Below, in pieces: positions 8,403 through 17,595 of a DNA stretch of 64,000 nt (position 1 is its first letter; the number at the start of each line of letters is the position of its first letter). A program made the position numbers and the translations under genes. The stretch is from Sneathiellales bacterium. GTDB taxonomy: Bacteria > Pseudomonadota > Alphaproteobacteria > JANQFL01. Under the pieces are notes generated by a model that was given only the letters and a program-made list of their open reading frames with translations, searched no databases and was not told the DNA's origin. Where the stretch lies: positions 1 through 64,000 of the forward strand of contig JANQFL010000097.1 of assembly GCA_028277845.1 (NCBI GenBank), given 5' to 3'.

Positions 8403-8978
8403 ATGACTTCGTCCACCAACGTTCAGGAACGGATTTCCGGCCTCGATCGCATGATCGTGCTGGTCGGCATGATGGGTGCGGGCAAGACCACCGTCGGCCG
8501 CAGGCTCGCCGCCCAGCTCGGCATGGACTTCGTCGATGCAGACACGGAAATCGAGGAAGCCGCGAAATGTTCGATCGAGGACTATTTCGCCCAGCACGGC
8601 GAGGAGGCGTTTCGCGCCGGCGAGCGCCGGGTCATCGCGCGGTTGCTCGACGGCCCGGTCGGCGTGCTGGCGACGGGCGGCGGCGCCTATATGTCGCAGG
8701 AGACACGGGACCTGATCGCCGAGAAAGGTATTGCCGTCTGGCTGCGCGCCGATCTCGAAGTCCTGCTCGAGCGGGTCATGCGGCGCAGTCACCGGCCGCT
8801 GCTGAAAAACGGCGATCCGGAAGGCACGTTGCGCCGGTTGATCGACGCGCGCTATCCCGTCTATGCCAAGGCCGACATTACCGTCCAGAGCGGCCGCGGG
8901 CCACACGACGCCGTGGTGGAAAAGATTATTGCCGCGCTCAGGGAGTGGATTGCCCGGCACGGCCGACCGTCGGATTGA
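8403..8978 (+). CDS. aroK: Shikimate kinase
   Basis: This 191-residue P-loop kinase phosphorylates shikimate at the 3-hydroxyl with ATP, the fifth step of the chorismate pathway. Walker A is GMMGAGKTTVGRRLA (about residues 22-36). The shikimate-binding DxD-like segment FVDADTEIE follows, then the GGGAYM loop, and the lid region has RSHRPLL. It is first of aroK-aroB-corC-like genes, with aroB starting 10 bases after its stop. An N-terminal extension of about 16 residues precedes the P-loop domain. Shikimate kinase beside 3-dehydroquinate synthase is the standard arrangement. Confidence 0.95.
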   Translation: MTSSTNVQERISGLDRMIVLVGMMGAGKTTVGRRLAAQLGMDFVDADTEIEEAAKCSIEDYFAQHGEEAFRAGERRVIARLLDGPVGVLATGGGAYMSQETRDLIAEKGIAVWLRADLEVLLERVMRRSHRPLLKNGDPEGTLRRLIDARYPVYAKADITVQSGRGPHDAVVEKIIAALREWIARHGRPSD

Positions 8979-8988
8979 TCAAACGTAT

Positions 8989-10113
8989 ATGACCAACCAA
9001 CCTTCAACCGAAACCGTCTCCGTCGATCTCGGAGACCGCAGTTACGACATCGTCATCGGCGCTCATCTTCTGCCGGCTGCCGGTGCGCGCATTGCCCCCC
9101 TGCTTGCCCGGCCATACACCATGGTCGTGACCGACGAATCGGTCGCCGCGCTGCACCTCGACAGTTTGAGCCGTTCGTTGCATGACGCCGGTATCCAACA
9201 CGGCACCATCGTCCTGCCGCCCGGCGAAATGACGAAGTCGTTCGAACAATTCGAGTCTCTGCTCGATCGTCTGCTGGCATCCAACGTCGAGCGGCGCGAT
9301 CTGATCATAGCCTTCGGCGGCGGCGTTATCGGCGACCTTACCGGGTTTGCCGCCAGCGTGTTGCGCCGGGGCGTCGGATTCATCCAGATACCGACGACGC
9401 TGCTGTCACAGGTCGACAGCTCGGTGGGCGGCAAGACCGGCATCAACACCCGCCACGGCAAAAACCTGGTCGGCACGTTCCATCAGCCGAAACTGGTCCT
9501 GGCCGATACGGCGGTCGTCGATACCCTGCCCAAGCGGCAATTGCTGGCCGGCTATGCGGAAGTGGTGAAATACGGCTTGATCGACGATCCGGCCTTTTTC
9601 GAACATCTCGAGACTCATGGCATGGCCTTGATCGCCGGCGACCAGGATCTGCGCAAACAGGCGGTGGCCGCCAGTTGCCGGGCCAAGGCCCGCATCGTGG
9701 CCGCGGACGAACGCGAGGGCGGCGTGCGGGCACTGCTCAATCTCGGCCACACGTTCGGGCATGCCTTGGAAGCACAAACGGGTTACGGCGACAGGCTGTA
9801 TCATGGCGAGGGCGTGGCCGCCGGCATGTGCCTGGCGTACGACCTGTCGGTGCGGTTGGACCACTGTTCCGCAGGCGACGCGGGCCGCGTGCGCGAACAC
9901 ATGTCGGACGTCGGGCTGCCCACGCTGAGCGAGATCGGCGCCGGCAGCAACTGGTCGGCCAAGGCCCTGCTCGACCACATGCGCCAGGACAAAAAAGTGG
10001 TCGATGGACGCATGACGTTCGTGCTGGCGCGCGGGATCGGCCAGGCGTTTCTGACCGACGATGTCGATGAGGCCGATGTCCTCGCCGTGCTCGACCGGGA
10101 GCTCGCGTCATGA
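8989..10113 (+). CDS. aroB: 3-dehydroquinate synthase
   Basis: This 374-residue NAD-dependent metalloenzyme converts DAHP to 3-dehydroquinate in the shikimate pathway. Visible signatures are the NAD/phosphate loop AFGGGVIGDLTGF, IPTTLLSQVDSSVGGKTGIN, the Lys in EVVKYGLI, and the zinc-ligand region LNLGHTFGHALE. The ATG at 8989 is used because the peptide then begins at the normal family length; an upstream in-frame start would overlap aroK. Its stop overlaps the start of the next gene by 4 bases (ATGA). Confidence 0.95.
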   Translation: MTNQPSTETVSVDLGDRSYDIVIGAHLLPAAGARIAPLLARPYTMVVTDESVAALHLDSLSRSLHDAGIQHGTIVLPPGEMTKSFEQFESLLDRLLASNVERRDLIIAFGGGVIGDLTGFAASVLRRGVGFIQIPTTLLSQVDSSVGGKTGINTRHGKNLVGTFHQPKLVLADTAVVDTLPKRQLLAGYAEVVKYGLIDDPAFFEHLETHGMALIAGDQDLRKQAVAASCRAKARIVAADEREGGVRALLNLGHTFGHALEAQTGYGDRLYHGEGVAAGMCLAYDLSVRLDHCSAGDAGRVREHMSDVGLPTLSEIGAGSNWSAKALLDHMRQDKKVVDGRMTFVLARGIGQAFLTDDVDEADVLAVLDRELAS

Positions 10114-11396
10114 CCGGTGCCATTGTCCTCATCTGCGCGGGCATCTTTCTGCTGCTGGTGCTCTCGGCGTTCTTCTCGGGCTCCGAGACCGCGCTGACGG
10201 CGGCGTCCCGCGTGCGCATTCATCACCTGGACCGCAAGGGAAACCGGCGCGCAAAACTGGTCACCCGGCTGATCAACGAGCAGGCCCGGCTGCTCGGCGC
10301 GATTTTGCTCGGCAACAACCTGGTCAACATCCTGGCCTCGGCCCTGGCGACCAGTCTGTTCATCGCCTGGTTCGGGGAGGCCGGCGTGGTCTACGCCACC
10401 CTGGCCATGACGGCATTGGTGGTGATCTTCGCGGAGGTTCTGCCTAAGGTGTACGCCATCAACAACGCCGACCGGGTGGCGTTGGCGGTATCGGGCGTCA
10501 TGCGGGTTATCGTCTGGGTCTTTTCGCCGGTGACCCGGCTGGTTTACCTACTGGTTGGCGGTACCTTGAAGATCTTCGGCGTCAACGTGGCCGACGGATC
10601 GCAGATCATGACGGCCAAGGAAGAACTGCGCGGCGCCATCGACCTGCACGCCCGCGAGGGCGGCGAGGTCAAACGCTCGCGCAACATGCTGGACTCCATC
10701 CTCGACCTGGACGAGGTCTGGGTTTCGGAAATCATGATCCACCGCTCCAACATGGAAATGCTCGACGCCGACAAGCCGGGCGCCGATTTGGTGAAACAGG
10801 TCCTGAGTTCCCCATACACCCGGCTGCCGTTGTGGCGCGACGACACGGAAAACATCATCGGCATCGTGCATTCCAAGGATCTCCTGCGGGCACTGAGTTC
10901 GGAGAACGGAGGCGTGGATTCGGTCGATTTCAATGCCCTGGCGCTGGAGCCGTGGTTCGTGCCGGAAACCACCACATTGCGCGAACAGCTCAACGCCTTC
11001 CGGCAGAAGCGCAGTCACTTCGCGCTGGTCGTCGACGAATACGGTGCGTTGATGGGACTGGTCACGCTCGAAGATATCATCGAGGAAATCGTCGGCGACA
11101 TTTCCGACGAACACGACATCGCCGCCAGCGGCACCCGGCCCCAGGCCGACGGGTCCTATCTGGTGGACGGCACGGTGACCATTCGCGATCTCAACCGGCA
11201 ATTCGACTGGGAATTGCCGGACGAGGAAGCGGCGACCGTTGCCGGCCTGGTGATCCACGAAGCACGGGTCATTCCGGAGGTGGGCCAGGTGTTCACGTTC
11301 TATGATTTCCGCTTCGAGATTTTGCGGCGCGAGCGCAATCAGGTGACCGCGCTGCGCATCGTGCCGCCCCGGCCGGTCAAGCAGGAAACGGCGTGA
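10110..11396 (+). CDS. HlyC/CorC (CNNM) family transporter-associated protein
   Basis: This 428-residue protein has an N-terminal CNNM/DUF21 membrane domain (three to four helices, about residues 1-150), a CBS-pair domain (about 195-320), and a C-terminal CorC_HlyC domain (about 335-420). Family members are linked to magnesium and cobalt efflux or sensing. It is translationally coupled to aroB by a 4-base overlap, an arrangement shared with other alphaproteobacteria. Despite the name it is not a haemolysin in the toxin sense. The ion it handles cannot be read from sequence. Confidence 0.87.
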   Translation: MTGAIVLICAGIFLLLVLSAFFSGSETALTAASRVRIHHLDRKGNRRAKLVTRLINEQARLLGAILLGNNLVNILASALATSLFIAWFGEAGVVYATLAMTALVVIFAEVLPKVYAINNADRVALAVSGVMRVIVWVFSPVTRLVYLLVGGTLKIFGVNVADGSQIMTAKEELRGAIDLHAREGGEVKRSRNMLDSILDLDEVWVSEIMIHRSNMEMLDADKPGADLVKQVLSSPYTRLPLWRDDTENIIGIVHSKDLLRALSSENGGVDSVDFNALALEPWFVPETTTLREQLNAFRQKRSHFALVVDEYGALMGLVTLEDIIEEIVGDISDEHDIAASGTRPQADGSYLVDGTVTIRDLNRQFDWELPDEEAATVAGLVIHEARVIPEVGQVFTFYDFRFEILRRERNQVTALRIVPPRPVKQETA

Positions 11397-11424
11397 CCGC
11401 GACCATGGTCGGGGCACCCGCCCG

Positions 11425-12300
11425 ATGATCGCCGATCTTTTCGCCATCATTGCGCCGGTCTTTCTGTGCGCCGCGCTCGGTTTCGTCTGGGTCAAGATGC
11501 GGCGGCCCTACGACACCGAATTCGTCACGACGCTCGTGACCAATTTCGGCACACCGTGCCTCGTGTTCAGCACCCTGACAGGGCTGGAAGTTACCGCCGC
11601 GGCCTTTGCCGAAATCGCCTATGGTGCCGTCGCCGCCATCGTCTCGTTCTTCATCATCGGCAATATCTGTCTGAAACTGGCCCGCTTGCCCTACCACTCG
11701 TTCCTGCCGTCCCTGATGTTTCCCAATGCCGGTAATATGGGTCTGCCCCTGTGCCTGTTCGCGTTCGGAGAGCCGGGACTGGCGCTTGGGATCAGTTACT
11801 TCACGATCACGTCCGTATTGCAGTTCACCGTCGGCGCCGGCATCGCCGCCGGCTCGGCGTCCATTGCCCGGCTGCTGAAGACACCGATGATCTATTCCGT
11901 CGTGTTCGGTTTGGCGGCGATGATCGGCGAACTGAGCGTGCCGCGCTGGATCGGCAATACAATGGAGTTGATTGGCGGCGTGACCATTCCACTGATGCTG
12001 ATCACGCTGGGTGTTTCACTGGCCCGGCTGCGTGTCGCCAGCATCGGCCGCAGCGCCGCCCTATCGGTGCTGCGCCTGGCGATGGGGCTGGCCGTTGGCT
12101 ACGGTCTGTCGTATGCGTTCGGAATGGAAGGCATTGCCAGGGGCGTGTTCATTCTGCAATGCAGTATGCCGGTGGCTGTGTTCAACTATCTTTTTGCCCA
12201 GCGTTACAAACGGGCACCGGAGGAAGTCGCGGGCATGGTATTGATTTCCACCACCCTCTCCTTCGCGACGTTACCGTTATTGCTGATCATGATCCTGTAG
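11425..12300 (+). CDS. AEC family (auxin efflux carrier-like) transporter
   Basis: This 291-residue integral membrane protein has about ten helices in two repeats, as in the auxin efflux carrier/MdcF family. The N-terminal half carries FGTPCLVFSTLTG and the conserved PNAGNMGLPLCLF element. Bacterial members move organic anions such as malate or malonate; the substrate here is unknown. It starts 28 bases after the CorC-like gene, perhaps as the last operon member, and converges on bolA with 21 bases between the stops. Confidence 0.83.
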   Translation: MIADLFAIIAPVFLCAALGFVWVKMRRPYDTEFVTTLVTNFGTPCLVFSTLTGLEVTAAAFAEIAYGAVAAIVSFFIIGNICLKLARLPYHSFLPSLMFPNAGNMGLPLCLFAFGEPGLALGISYFTITSVLQFTVGAGIAAGSASIARLLKTPMIYSVVFGLAAMIGELSVPRWIGNTMELIGGVTIPLMLITLGVSLARLRVASIGRSAALSVLRLAMGLAVGYGLSYAFGMEGIARGVFILQCSMPVAVFNYLFAQRYKRAPEEVAGMVLISTTLSFATLPLLLIMIL

Positions 12301-12321
12301 CCGGGTCGGTTCGCCGCAGTA

Positions 12322-12591
12322 TCAATCCTCTCCCGGCGCCAGGGTTCTCATGGCCAAGGCGTGCACGGGACCGGCCAATTCCTCGGCCAGAACCTGATTG
12401 ACCAGGCGCTGTCGCGCAACCCGGTTCTTTCCCTCGAACACGGCCGAAACCACTTCGATACTGAAATGGCTCTCCCCTTCCGGCCGGGCGCCGGCGTGGC
12501 CGGCATGCTTGTGCGAGTCGTCCACGACGGACAAACGAACCGGATCGAATGCGGCTCTCAGCTTTTGCTCCAGAATCTCGGCAACGGCCAC
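12322..12591 (-). CDS. BolA family protein
   Basis: This 89-residue protein has the BolA alpha-beta fold. It contains DDSHKHAGHAGA with the conserved His residues that can ligate Fe-S clusters together with a monothiol glutaredoxin, and FEGKNRVARQRLVNQVLAEEL in the nucleic-acid-binding-like helix. The start is GTG at 12591, preceded by a good GGGAGA ribosome site. BolA proteins act in iron homeostasis and cell-shape control. In many alphaproteobacteria bolA is divergent from a J-domain gene and cobST; here an XRE regulator lies in between. Confidence 0.87.
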   Translation of the reverse strand: MAVAEILEQKLRAAFDPVRLSVVDDSHKHAGHAGARPEGESHFSIEVVSAVFEGKNRVARQRLVNQVLAEELAGPVHALAMRTLAPGED

Positions 12592-12748
12592 GGAAATCTC
12601 CCTGAATCAACTGTTTGGCTAAATGAAACGGCAAATATATATCGCACAAAACGGAAATAGCGAGAGGCCCAGATAACGACGGATTTCCTGGATAAAGTGT
12701 ACTCGCGCGATTGTGACCACCATTCCGGGTCTGTATCACCGAAGGCGC

Positions 12749-12777
12749 TTGTAATGATTTAGTAATACTACTATATG
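12749..12777 (+). promoter_or_regulatory. Candidate sigma-70 promoter of the XRE regulator
   Basis: TTGTAA at 12749-12754 and TATATG at 12772-12777 are separated by 17 bases in an AT-rich patch of an otherwise GC-rich region. A transcript would begin near 12784 and give a leader of about 90 bases before the ATG at 12874. The spacing and -10 match are good; the -35 is moderate. Confidence 0.5.
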
Positions 12778-12873
12778 ATTGATACAAGGAGGGTTCGGAT
12801 CGGGGATCAGCGGTATCTTTCATGCACACGCGGTATGGACCAAACCTGTATTAACTAGTCCCGGATCGAAACG

Positions 12874-13263
12874 ATGGAAAACTCCCCAATTCAAAGCGCT
12901 CCGCGCAACAAGATGCGCGCCCAGGAAATCGACCGGTATGTCGGTTCCCGTATTCGCGAGCGCCGCATCACCATGGGCCTGACCCAGCAGCAAATGGCCG
13001 AACTGATTGGTGTCACCTATCAGCAGGCCCATAAATACGAGCGTGGCATCAATCGCATCGCCGCCGGCCGGCTTTACACGATCGGCCAGGCATTGGGCGT
13101 TCCCGTCAGTTATTTCTTCGAAGGGGTGGAACAGTCACCGAGCTACGACATGTCGCCCCGTCAGCGCATGTGTCTTGAGCTGGCACGGACTTTCGCCCAC
13201 ATTCCCAATCAGCGCCATCAGGAAGCGTTGAGCCATATGGCCCGGGTGCTGGCGGAAAGCTGA
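12874..13263 (+). CDS. XRE family helix-turn-helix regulator
   Basis: This 129-residue DNA-binding protein has a central HTH_3 domain (about residues 18-78) with GLTQQQMAELIGVTYQQAHKYERG. That sequence is close to a widespread alphaproteobacterial group of short XRE regulators with a conserved C-terminal helix (about residues 90-128, containing RQRMCLELARTF). The family's targets are generally unknown. It has its own promoter candidate at 12749-12777 and a long leader. It interrupts the usual bolA to J-domain gene adjacency. Confidence 0.85.
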   Translation: MENSPIQSAPRNKMRAQEIDRYVGSRIRERRITMGLTQQQMAELIGVTYQQAHKYERGINRIAAGRLYTIGQALGVPVSYFFEGVEQSPSYDMSPRQRMCLELARTFAHIPNQRHQEALSHMARVLAES

Positions 13264-13396
13264 ACACGGATTTGTTAGCTCTCGCACCCTGCTTGACGTA
13301 GGGGCCATCGACCGAATCCGGCGGGCCGGCGGAGTGCCGGCCCAAGCGGAGGCAGCACTATTGCAACGGTATGGCGATGCAACCATACTCGCCGCC

Positions 13397-13975
13397 ATGC
13401 CTTTGGATACCGACTACACGATCAAAACCAGTGACCGCGACCCGGACCGACGGGTCTGCGACCATGCAGCTTGTGGTGAAACGGGCGAATACAGCGCGCC
13501 GAAATCGAAAAATCCGGAAAGCGGCCGGTACTGGTTTTGCCTGGAGCACATCCGCGAATACAACGCATCCTGGAACTATTACGAAGGCATGACCGACGAC
13601 GACGTGGAACGGATGCGCCGTGACGACACCATCTGGCAGCGGCCGACCTGGACCTTCGGATCGGGTGGCGGGTTTCGCCCATTCGGCCACACTGTCAACG
13701 ACCCACTGGGTGTCTTCGGTCAGCAACGGCGGCGGCCTTTCGACGGCGCCGATGGCAATACGGCCGAGGACCGGGCAAGAACCGCTGAAGACCGACGGGC
13801 CTTTGCCGCCCTCGATTTGGAATCAAGTGCGAGTGCGCTTTCCATCAAAACCCGCTATAAGGAGTTGGTGAAGCGCTTCCACCCGGATGCCAACGACGGA
13901 GACAAGGCTGCCGAAGACAGGCTAAAAGCCATCACGGCGGCATATTCTCATTTATCGTCCGGCGGTTTCGTATAA
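13397..13975 (+). CDS. J-domain (DnaJ-like) protein
   Basis: This protein of 192 residues has a C-terminal J domain (about residues 135-190) with the diagnostic HPD triad in KRFHPDAND, which stimulates Hsp70 ATPase. The N-terminal part has a Cys/His cluster (RVCDHAAC…FCLEHI, about residues 20-55) that could bind zinc. It contains no Gly/Phe region or classic CXXCXGXG repeats, so it is a specialised co-chaperone. The start at 13397 gives the family-like N-terminus, although no strong ribosome site is seen; an in-frame ATG-less region upstream makes the exact start uncertain. It precedes cobS, a common synteny, but its client is unknown. Confidence 0.8.
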   Translation: MPLDTDYTIKTSDRDPDRRVCDHAACGETGEYSAPKSKNPESGRYWFCLEHIREYNASWNYYEGMTDDDVERMRRDDTIWQRPTWTFGSGGGFRPFGHTVNDPLGVFGQQRRRPFDGADGNTAEDRARTAEDRRAFAALDLESSASALSIKTRYKELVKRFHPDANDGDKAAEDRLKAITAAYSHLSSGGFV

Positions 13976-14047
13976 GTTCGACCGCCCCGTCCGGATCACA
14001 CGTTACCCACGACTTTCAACACAGAACGCCCAACGGATTGAATTGCT

Positions 14048-15052
14048 ATGAGTACTGTCGAAACTGCCGGATCAGAATCCTCCGAGCCGCTGGATTTGCC
14101 CGATATCACGGTGTCGGTGGCCCAGGTCTTCGGCATCGAGTCGGAACTCCAGGTTCCCGCCTTTAGCCAGGCCAATGAATACGTACCGGCGATCGACGAT
14201 TCCTATCGCTTCGATCGCGACACCACTTTGGCCATCCTGGCCGGATTCGCCTACAACCGCCGGGTGATGATCCAGGGTTATCACGGCACCGGCAAATCGA
14301 CCCATATCGAGCAGGTCGCCTCGCGCCTCAACTGGCCGTGTTTGCGCGTCAACCTCGACAGTCATATCAGCCGTATCGACCTGATCGGCAAGGACGCCAT
14401 TGTCCTGCGCGATGGCAAGCAGGTCACGGAATTCCAGGAAGGTATCCTGCCGTGGGCGCTGCAGCACCCGACGGCACTGGTTTTCGACGAATACGATGCC
14501 GGCCGCGCCGACGTCATGTTCGTCATTCAGCGGGTGCTGGAAGTCGAGGGCAAGCTCACCCTGCTCGACCAGAACCGGGTCATCCATCCGCATCCGGCGT
14601 TCCGCCTGTTTTCGACCACCAACACCATCGGCCTGGGCGACACCACGGGCCTCTATCACGGCACCCAGCAGATCAACCAGGGCCAGATGGACCGTTGGAA
14701 CATCGTCACGACGCTGAACTATCTGGGCCACGACGAGGAAGTGGAAATCGCGTTGGCCAAGTCGCCGGAATTCGATACCGAGGAAGGCCGCAAGACGCTC
14801 AGCACCATGGTCACGGTCGCCGACCTGACGCGGTCGGGCTTCATGGCGGGTGATCTGTCGACGGTCATGTCGCCGCGGACGGTGATCACCTGGGCGGAGA
14901 ACGCGCGCATCTTCGGTGACGTCGGCTTCGCCTTCCGTGTGACGTTCCTCAACAAGTGCGACGAGATGGAGCGCACGGCGGTAGCGGAGTATTACCAACG
15001 CTGCTTTGGCGAGGAATTACCCGAATCGTCGGCACATATCATGGTGTCGTAA
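14048..15052 (+). CDS. cobS: Aerobic cobaltochelatase subunit CobS
   Basis: This 334-residue AAA+ ATPase is the motor subunit of the CobN-CobS-CobT cobaltochelatase, which inserts Co2+ into hydrogenobyrinic acid a,c-diamide. Walker A is [12 protein letters not shown] (about residues 77-88), Walker B is LVFDEYDAG, and an Asn-rich sensor region ([11 protein letters not shown]) follows. Length and order match the family. It is followed 17 bases later by cobT. No cobN is in the window. Together they show an oxygen-dependent route to cobalamin or corrinoid remodelling. Confidence 0.94.
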   Translation: MSTVETAGSESSEPLDLPDITVSVAQVFGIESELQVPAFSQANEYVPAIDDSYRFDRDTTLAILAGFAYNRRVMIQGYHGTGKSTHIEQVASRLNWPCLRVNLDSHISRIDLIGKDAIVLRDGKQVTEFQEGILPWALQHPTALVFDEYDAGRADVMFVIQRVLEVEGKLTLLDQNRVIHPHPAFRLFSTTNTIGLGDTTGLYHGTQQINQGQMDRWNIVTTLNYLGHDEEVEIALAKSPEFDTEEGRKTLSTMVTVADLTRSGFMAGDLSTVMSPRTVITWAENARIFGDVGFAFRVTFLNKCDEMERTAVAEYYQRCFGEELPESSAHIMVS

Positions 15053-15069
15053 GCCAGTGGGCGTGATCC

Positions 15070-16968
15070 GTGAGTAAGCCGGAAAATCCTGTCGAACCAT
15101 TCAAGCGGGCCGTGACCTCGGCCATGCGGGCCATCGCGCGCGACGAGGACCTGCAGGTCAACTTCGCGCCGGAGGCACCGGCATTGTCGGGCCATTCGGC
15201 GCGCCTGCAGCAACCGCCGCGTGAACCGACCATGCAGGATGTCAGCGAAATCCGCGGTACCGCCGACAGCTTTGCCCTACGCTTGCGCCATCACGACAAC
15301 GCCATGCACAGCCGTTTCCTGCCCAAGGGCAGTGGCGCCCGTGCGGTGTTCGAGGCAACGGAACAGGCGCGCGTCGAATCCATCGGCGCCATGCGCATGA
15401 AGGGTGTTGCCGAAAACCTGAATGCGGCTTTGGAGCAGCGCTGCCGGGCGCGGGGCTATGACCGGGTGGCCGACCGTTCGGAGGCCCCTTTGTCCGAGGC
15501 GGTCGGTTTCCTATTGCGCGAACGCCTGACCGGCCAGCAACTGCCTGAATCGGCCCGCAAGGTGGCCGACCTGTGGCGCTCGTGGGTCGAGGAAAAGGGC
15601 GGCGAGGATCTGACGCGGCTGACCGAATGCATCCGGAGCCAGGAGGAATTCGCCCGCGCCTGCCGCCGGCTGATCCACGACCTGGAACTCGAAGACGACG
15701 AGGAAGGCGACCCCAGCGAAGACAACGACGACCAGGACAGCGACGACCAGTCGGAAGAGGACAACGAGGGCGAAGGCGAATCGGCCGATGGCGAGAGTGC
15801 CGAAATGGCCGCCGACGACCAGAGCGAATCGGGCGACGGCGAAGGCGAACAGTCCGCCGAGACCGCCATGACCGAAATGGGCGAAGACCAGCTTGGCTCG
15901 GGCGACGAGGCCGGAAAGGCGAAGCGTCCCTGGGATCCCGAGGGCATGCTGCCCAACGACCCGACGCAGCCACCCTACGCCGTCTACACCTCCGAATTCG
16001 ACGAGGTCATCGAAGCAACGGACCTGTGCGACAGCGAGGAATTGAGCCGCCTGCGCATGCACCTGGACCAGCAGCTCGTGCATTTGCAGAGCATGGTCGG
16101 CCGGCTGGCCAACCGGCTGCAACGGCGCCTTCTGGCCAAGCAAACCCGGTCGTGGAACTTCGATCTGGATGAAGGCATTCTCGACGCCGCCCGGCTGTCG
16201 CGCGTCGTGACCAATCCGACCCATCCTTTGTCGTTCAAGATGGAAAGCGAAACCCAGTTCCGCGACACGGTGGTGACACTGTTGATCGACAATTCGGGCT
16301 CCATGCGCGGCCGGCCGATCACCGTCGCCGCCATGTCGGCCGACATCCTGGCCCGCACTTTGGAACGCTGCGGCGTGAAAGTGGAAATCCTCGGATTCAC
16401 CACGCGGGCCTGGAAAGGCGGCCAGTCACGCGAGCACTGGCTGAATGACGGCAAGCCGGCGAACCCGGGACGGCTCAACGACCTGCGGCATATCGTTTAC
16501 AAACCGGCCGATGCCCCGTGGCGCCGCGCGCGGCGCAGCCTTGGCCTGATGCTGCGCGAAGGCTTGTTGAAAGAGAACATCGATGGCGAAGCCCTGCTAT
16601 GGGCCCACGAACGGCTGCTGGCCCGTCCGGAGGACCGCCGCATCCTGATGGTGATCTCCGACGGCGCACCGGTCGACGACTCGACACTGTCGGTCAATCC
16701 GGGCAACTACCTCGACCGCCATCTGCGTCAGGTTATCAATTGGATCGAGCAGCGATCACCGGTCGAGTTGGTGGCCATCGGCATCGGCCACGATGTCACA
16801 CGTTACTACCGCCGTGCCGTTACGATTGTCGACGCCGAACAGCTTGGCGGTACCATGCTGGAGAAGCTCGCTGAGTTGTTCGAGGAAGAAGGCGAAGATC
16901 TCGCGCCTGTAGGCCGCCAGCCTCCCCGAGGCCAGCAAACACGCCGGGTCTCCCGCACCGTGCACTAG
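15070..16968 (+). CDS. cobT: Aerobic cobaltochelatase subunit CobT
   Basis: This 632-residue protein has an N-terminal alpha-helical domain, a very acidic low-complexity middle (about residues 210-290, rich in Asp, Glu, Ser and Gly) and a C-terminal von Willebrand A domain. The MIDAS motif [10 protein letters not shown] sits near residue 410. CobT pairs with the CobS hexamer to drive CobN. The start codon is GTG at 15070. The acidic linker is normal for CobT. The gene is contiguous with cobS and is followed after 9 bases by a small membrane protein. Confidence 0.94.
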   Translation: MSKPENPVEPFKRAVTSAMRAIARDEDLQVNFAPEAPALSGHSARLQQPPREPTMQDVSEIRGTADSFALRLRHHDNAMHSRFLPKGSGARAVFEATEQARVESIGAMRMKGVAENLNAALEQRCRARGYDRVADRSEAPLSEAVGFLLRERLTGQQLPESARKVADLWRSWVEEKGGEDLTRLTECIRSQEEFARACRRLIHDLELEDDEEGDPSEDNDDQDSDDQSEEDNEGEGESADGESAEMAADDQSESGDGEGEQSAETAMTEMGEDQLGSGDEAGKAKRPWDPEGMLPNDPTQPPYAVYTSEFDEVIEATDLCDSEELSRLRMHLDQQLVHLQSMVGRLANRLQRRLLAKQTRSWNFDLDEGILDAARLSRVVTNPTHPLSFKMESETQFRDTVVTLLIDNSGSMRGRPITVAAMSADILARTLERCGVKVEILGFTTRAWKGGQSREHWLNDGKPANPGRLNDLRHIVYKPADAPWRRARRSLGLMLREGLLKENIDGEALLWAHERLLARPEDRRILMVISDGAPVDDSTLSVNPGNYLDRHLRQVINWIEQRSPVELVAIGIGHDVTRYYRRAVTIVDAEQLGGTMLEKLAELFEEEGEDLAPVGRQPPRGQQTRRVSRTVH

Positions 16969-16977
16969 GACGCCGCG

Positions 16978-17271
16978 ATGGAAGACGACTCCCTATCCGT
17001 TTCCAGCCTGCTGTCGGTTATCCGGGACGCCTTGTCTCCGGTCCTCGACATGCTCAGCGGCATCGGCTGGGATGTTGGCGACTGGACGTTCTTTCTGCCT
17101 GTCGCGTTTCCGTTGATTTACTGGCTCGGATTGAGGATCGGCCGGCGATCCACCAACAACCGCCCATACGTCAAGGTGGCTTTGGTCGGGCTGGTGCTGG
17201 GGGGTATCTTCGAACACTTCCAGAAGCCGTTGGAAAAGTGCATCGTCAACGGCATTTCCACCTGTTTCTAG
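16978..17271 (+). CDS. Hypothetical small membrane protein after cobT
   Basis: This 97-residue protein has one clear membrane helix (about residues 37-55, FFLPVAFPLIYWLGLRIG) and a second weaker one (about 68-82). It begins 9 bases after cobT and is likely co-transcribed. I do not recognise the family. Its position invites a role near cobaltochelatase or cobalt uptake, but nothing in the sequence, such as a metal-ligand cluster, supports that. Confidence 0.55.
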   Translation: MEDDSLSVSSLLSVIRDALSPVLDMLSGIGWDVGDWTFFLPVAFPLIYWLGLRIGRRSTNNRPYVKVALVGLVLGGIFEHFQKPLEKCIVNGISTCF

Positions 17272-17595
17272 AGCGCACATCGGAACCGACAACCTTGCCA
17301 ACCCGTTGGCCGTTCCAGAAATTTCCCCCACCATTTTAGAGCCTTGATCCGGCGAAACGGCCTCCGAATTCATTCTTTCGGAACATTTCATATTGCGCAA
17401 AACGAAACCAATATTGATCAAAAACGAAAAAACAAAGCCGCATTTATTTTCGAATTATGTCAATTATGTTGCATTCGATTGACTGTTCTGTGACACTTTG
17501 CGCCATCAAGCGGCCGCTGCTTTTGGCGGTAAAGAACACGCATTGGGGCCATCAACGGCATGGCGCCAAACAAAAAAATGTGGGGAGGAACCATA
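17272..17595. other. Intergenic region upstream of phnD
   Basis: This 324-base stretch holds no credible gene. It is AT-rich from about 17390 to 17480, with a short direct repeat (AATTATGT at 17453-17460 and 17462-17469). It ends in a strong ribosome site, GGGGAGGAA at 17582-17590, before phnD. A candidate Pho-box-like site is listed separately. Confidence 0.6.
17479..17496 (-). promoter_or_regulatory. Possible PhoB box upstream of phnD
   Basis: Read on the minus strand, the site GTGTCAC-AGAA-CAGTCAA resembles the Pho box pattern of two CTGTCAT half-sites four bases apart, with about three to four mismatches. Phosphonate transporters are usually in the Pho regulon, so location supports it, but the match is imperfect. 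Confidence 0.3.

Noticed and set aside
13323..13343. Rho-independent terminator after the XRE gene
   Set aside because: GGGCCGGC/GCCGGCCC is a perfect hairpin but has no T tract after it, and it lies close to the next start; it was not called as a terminator.
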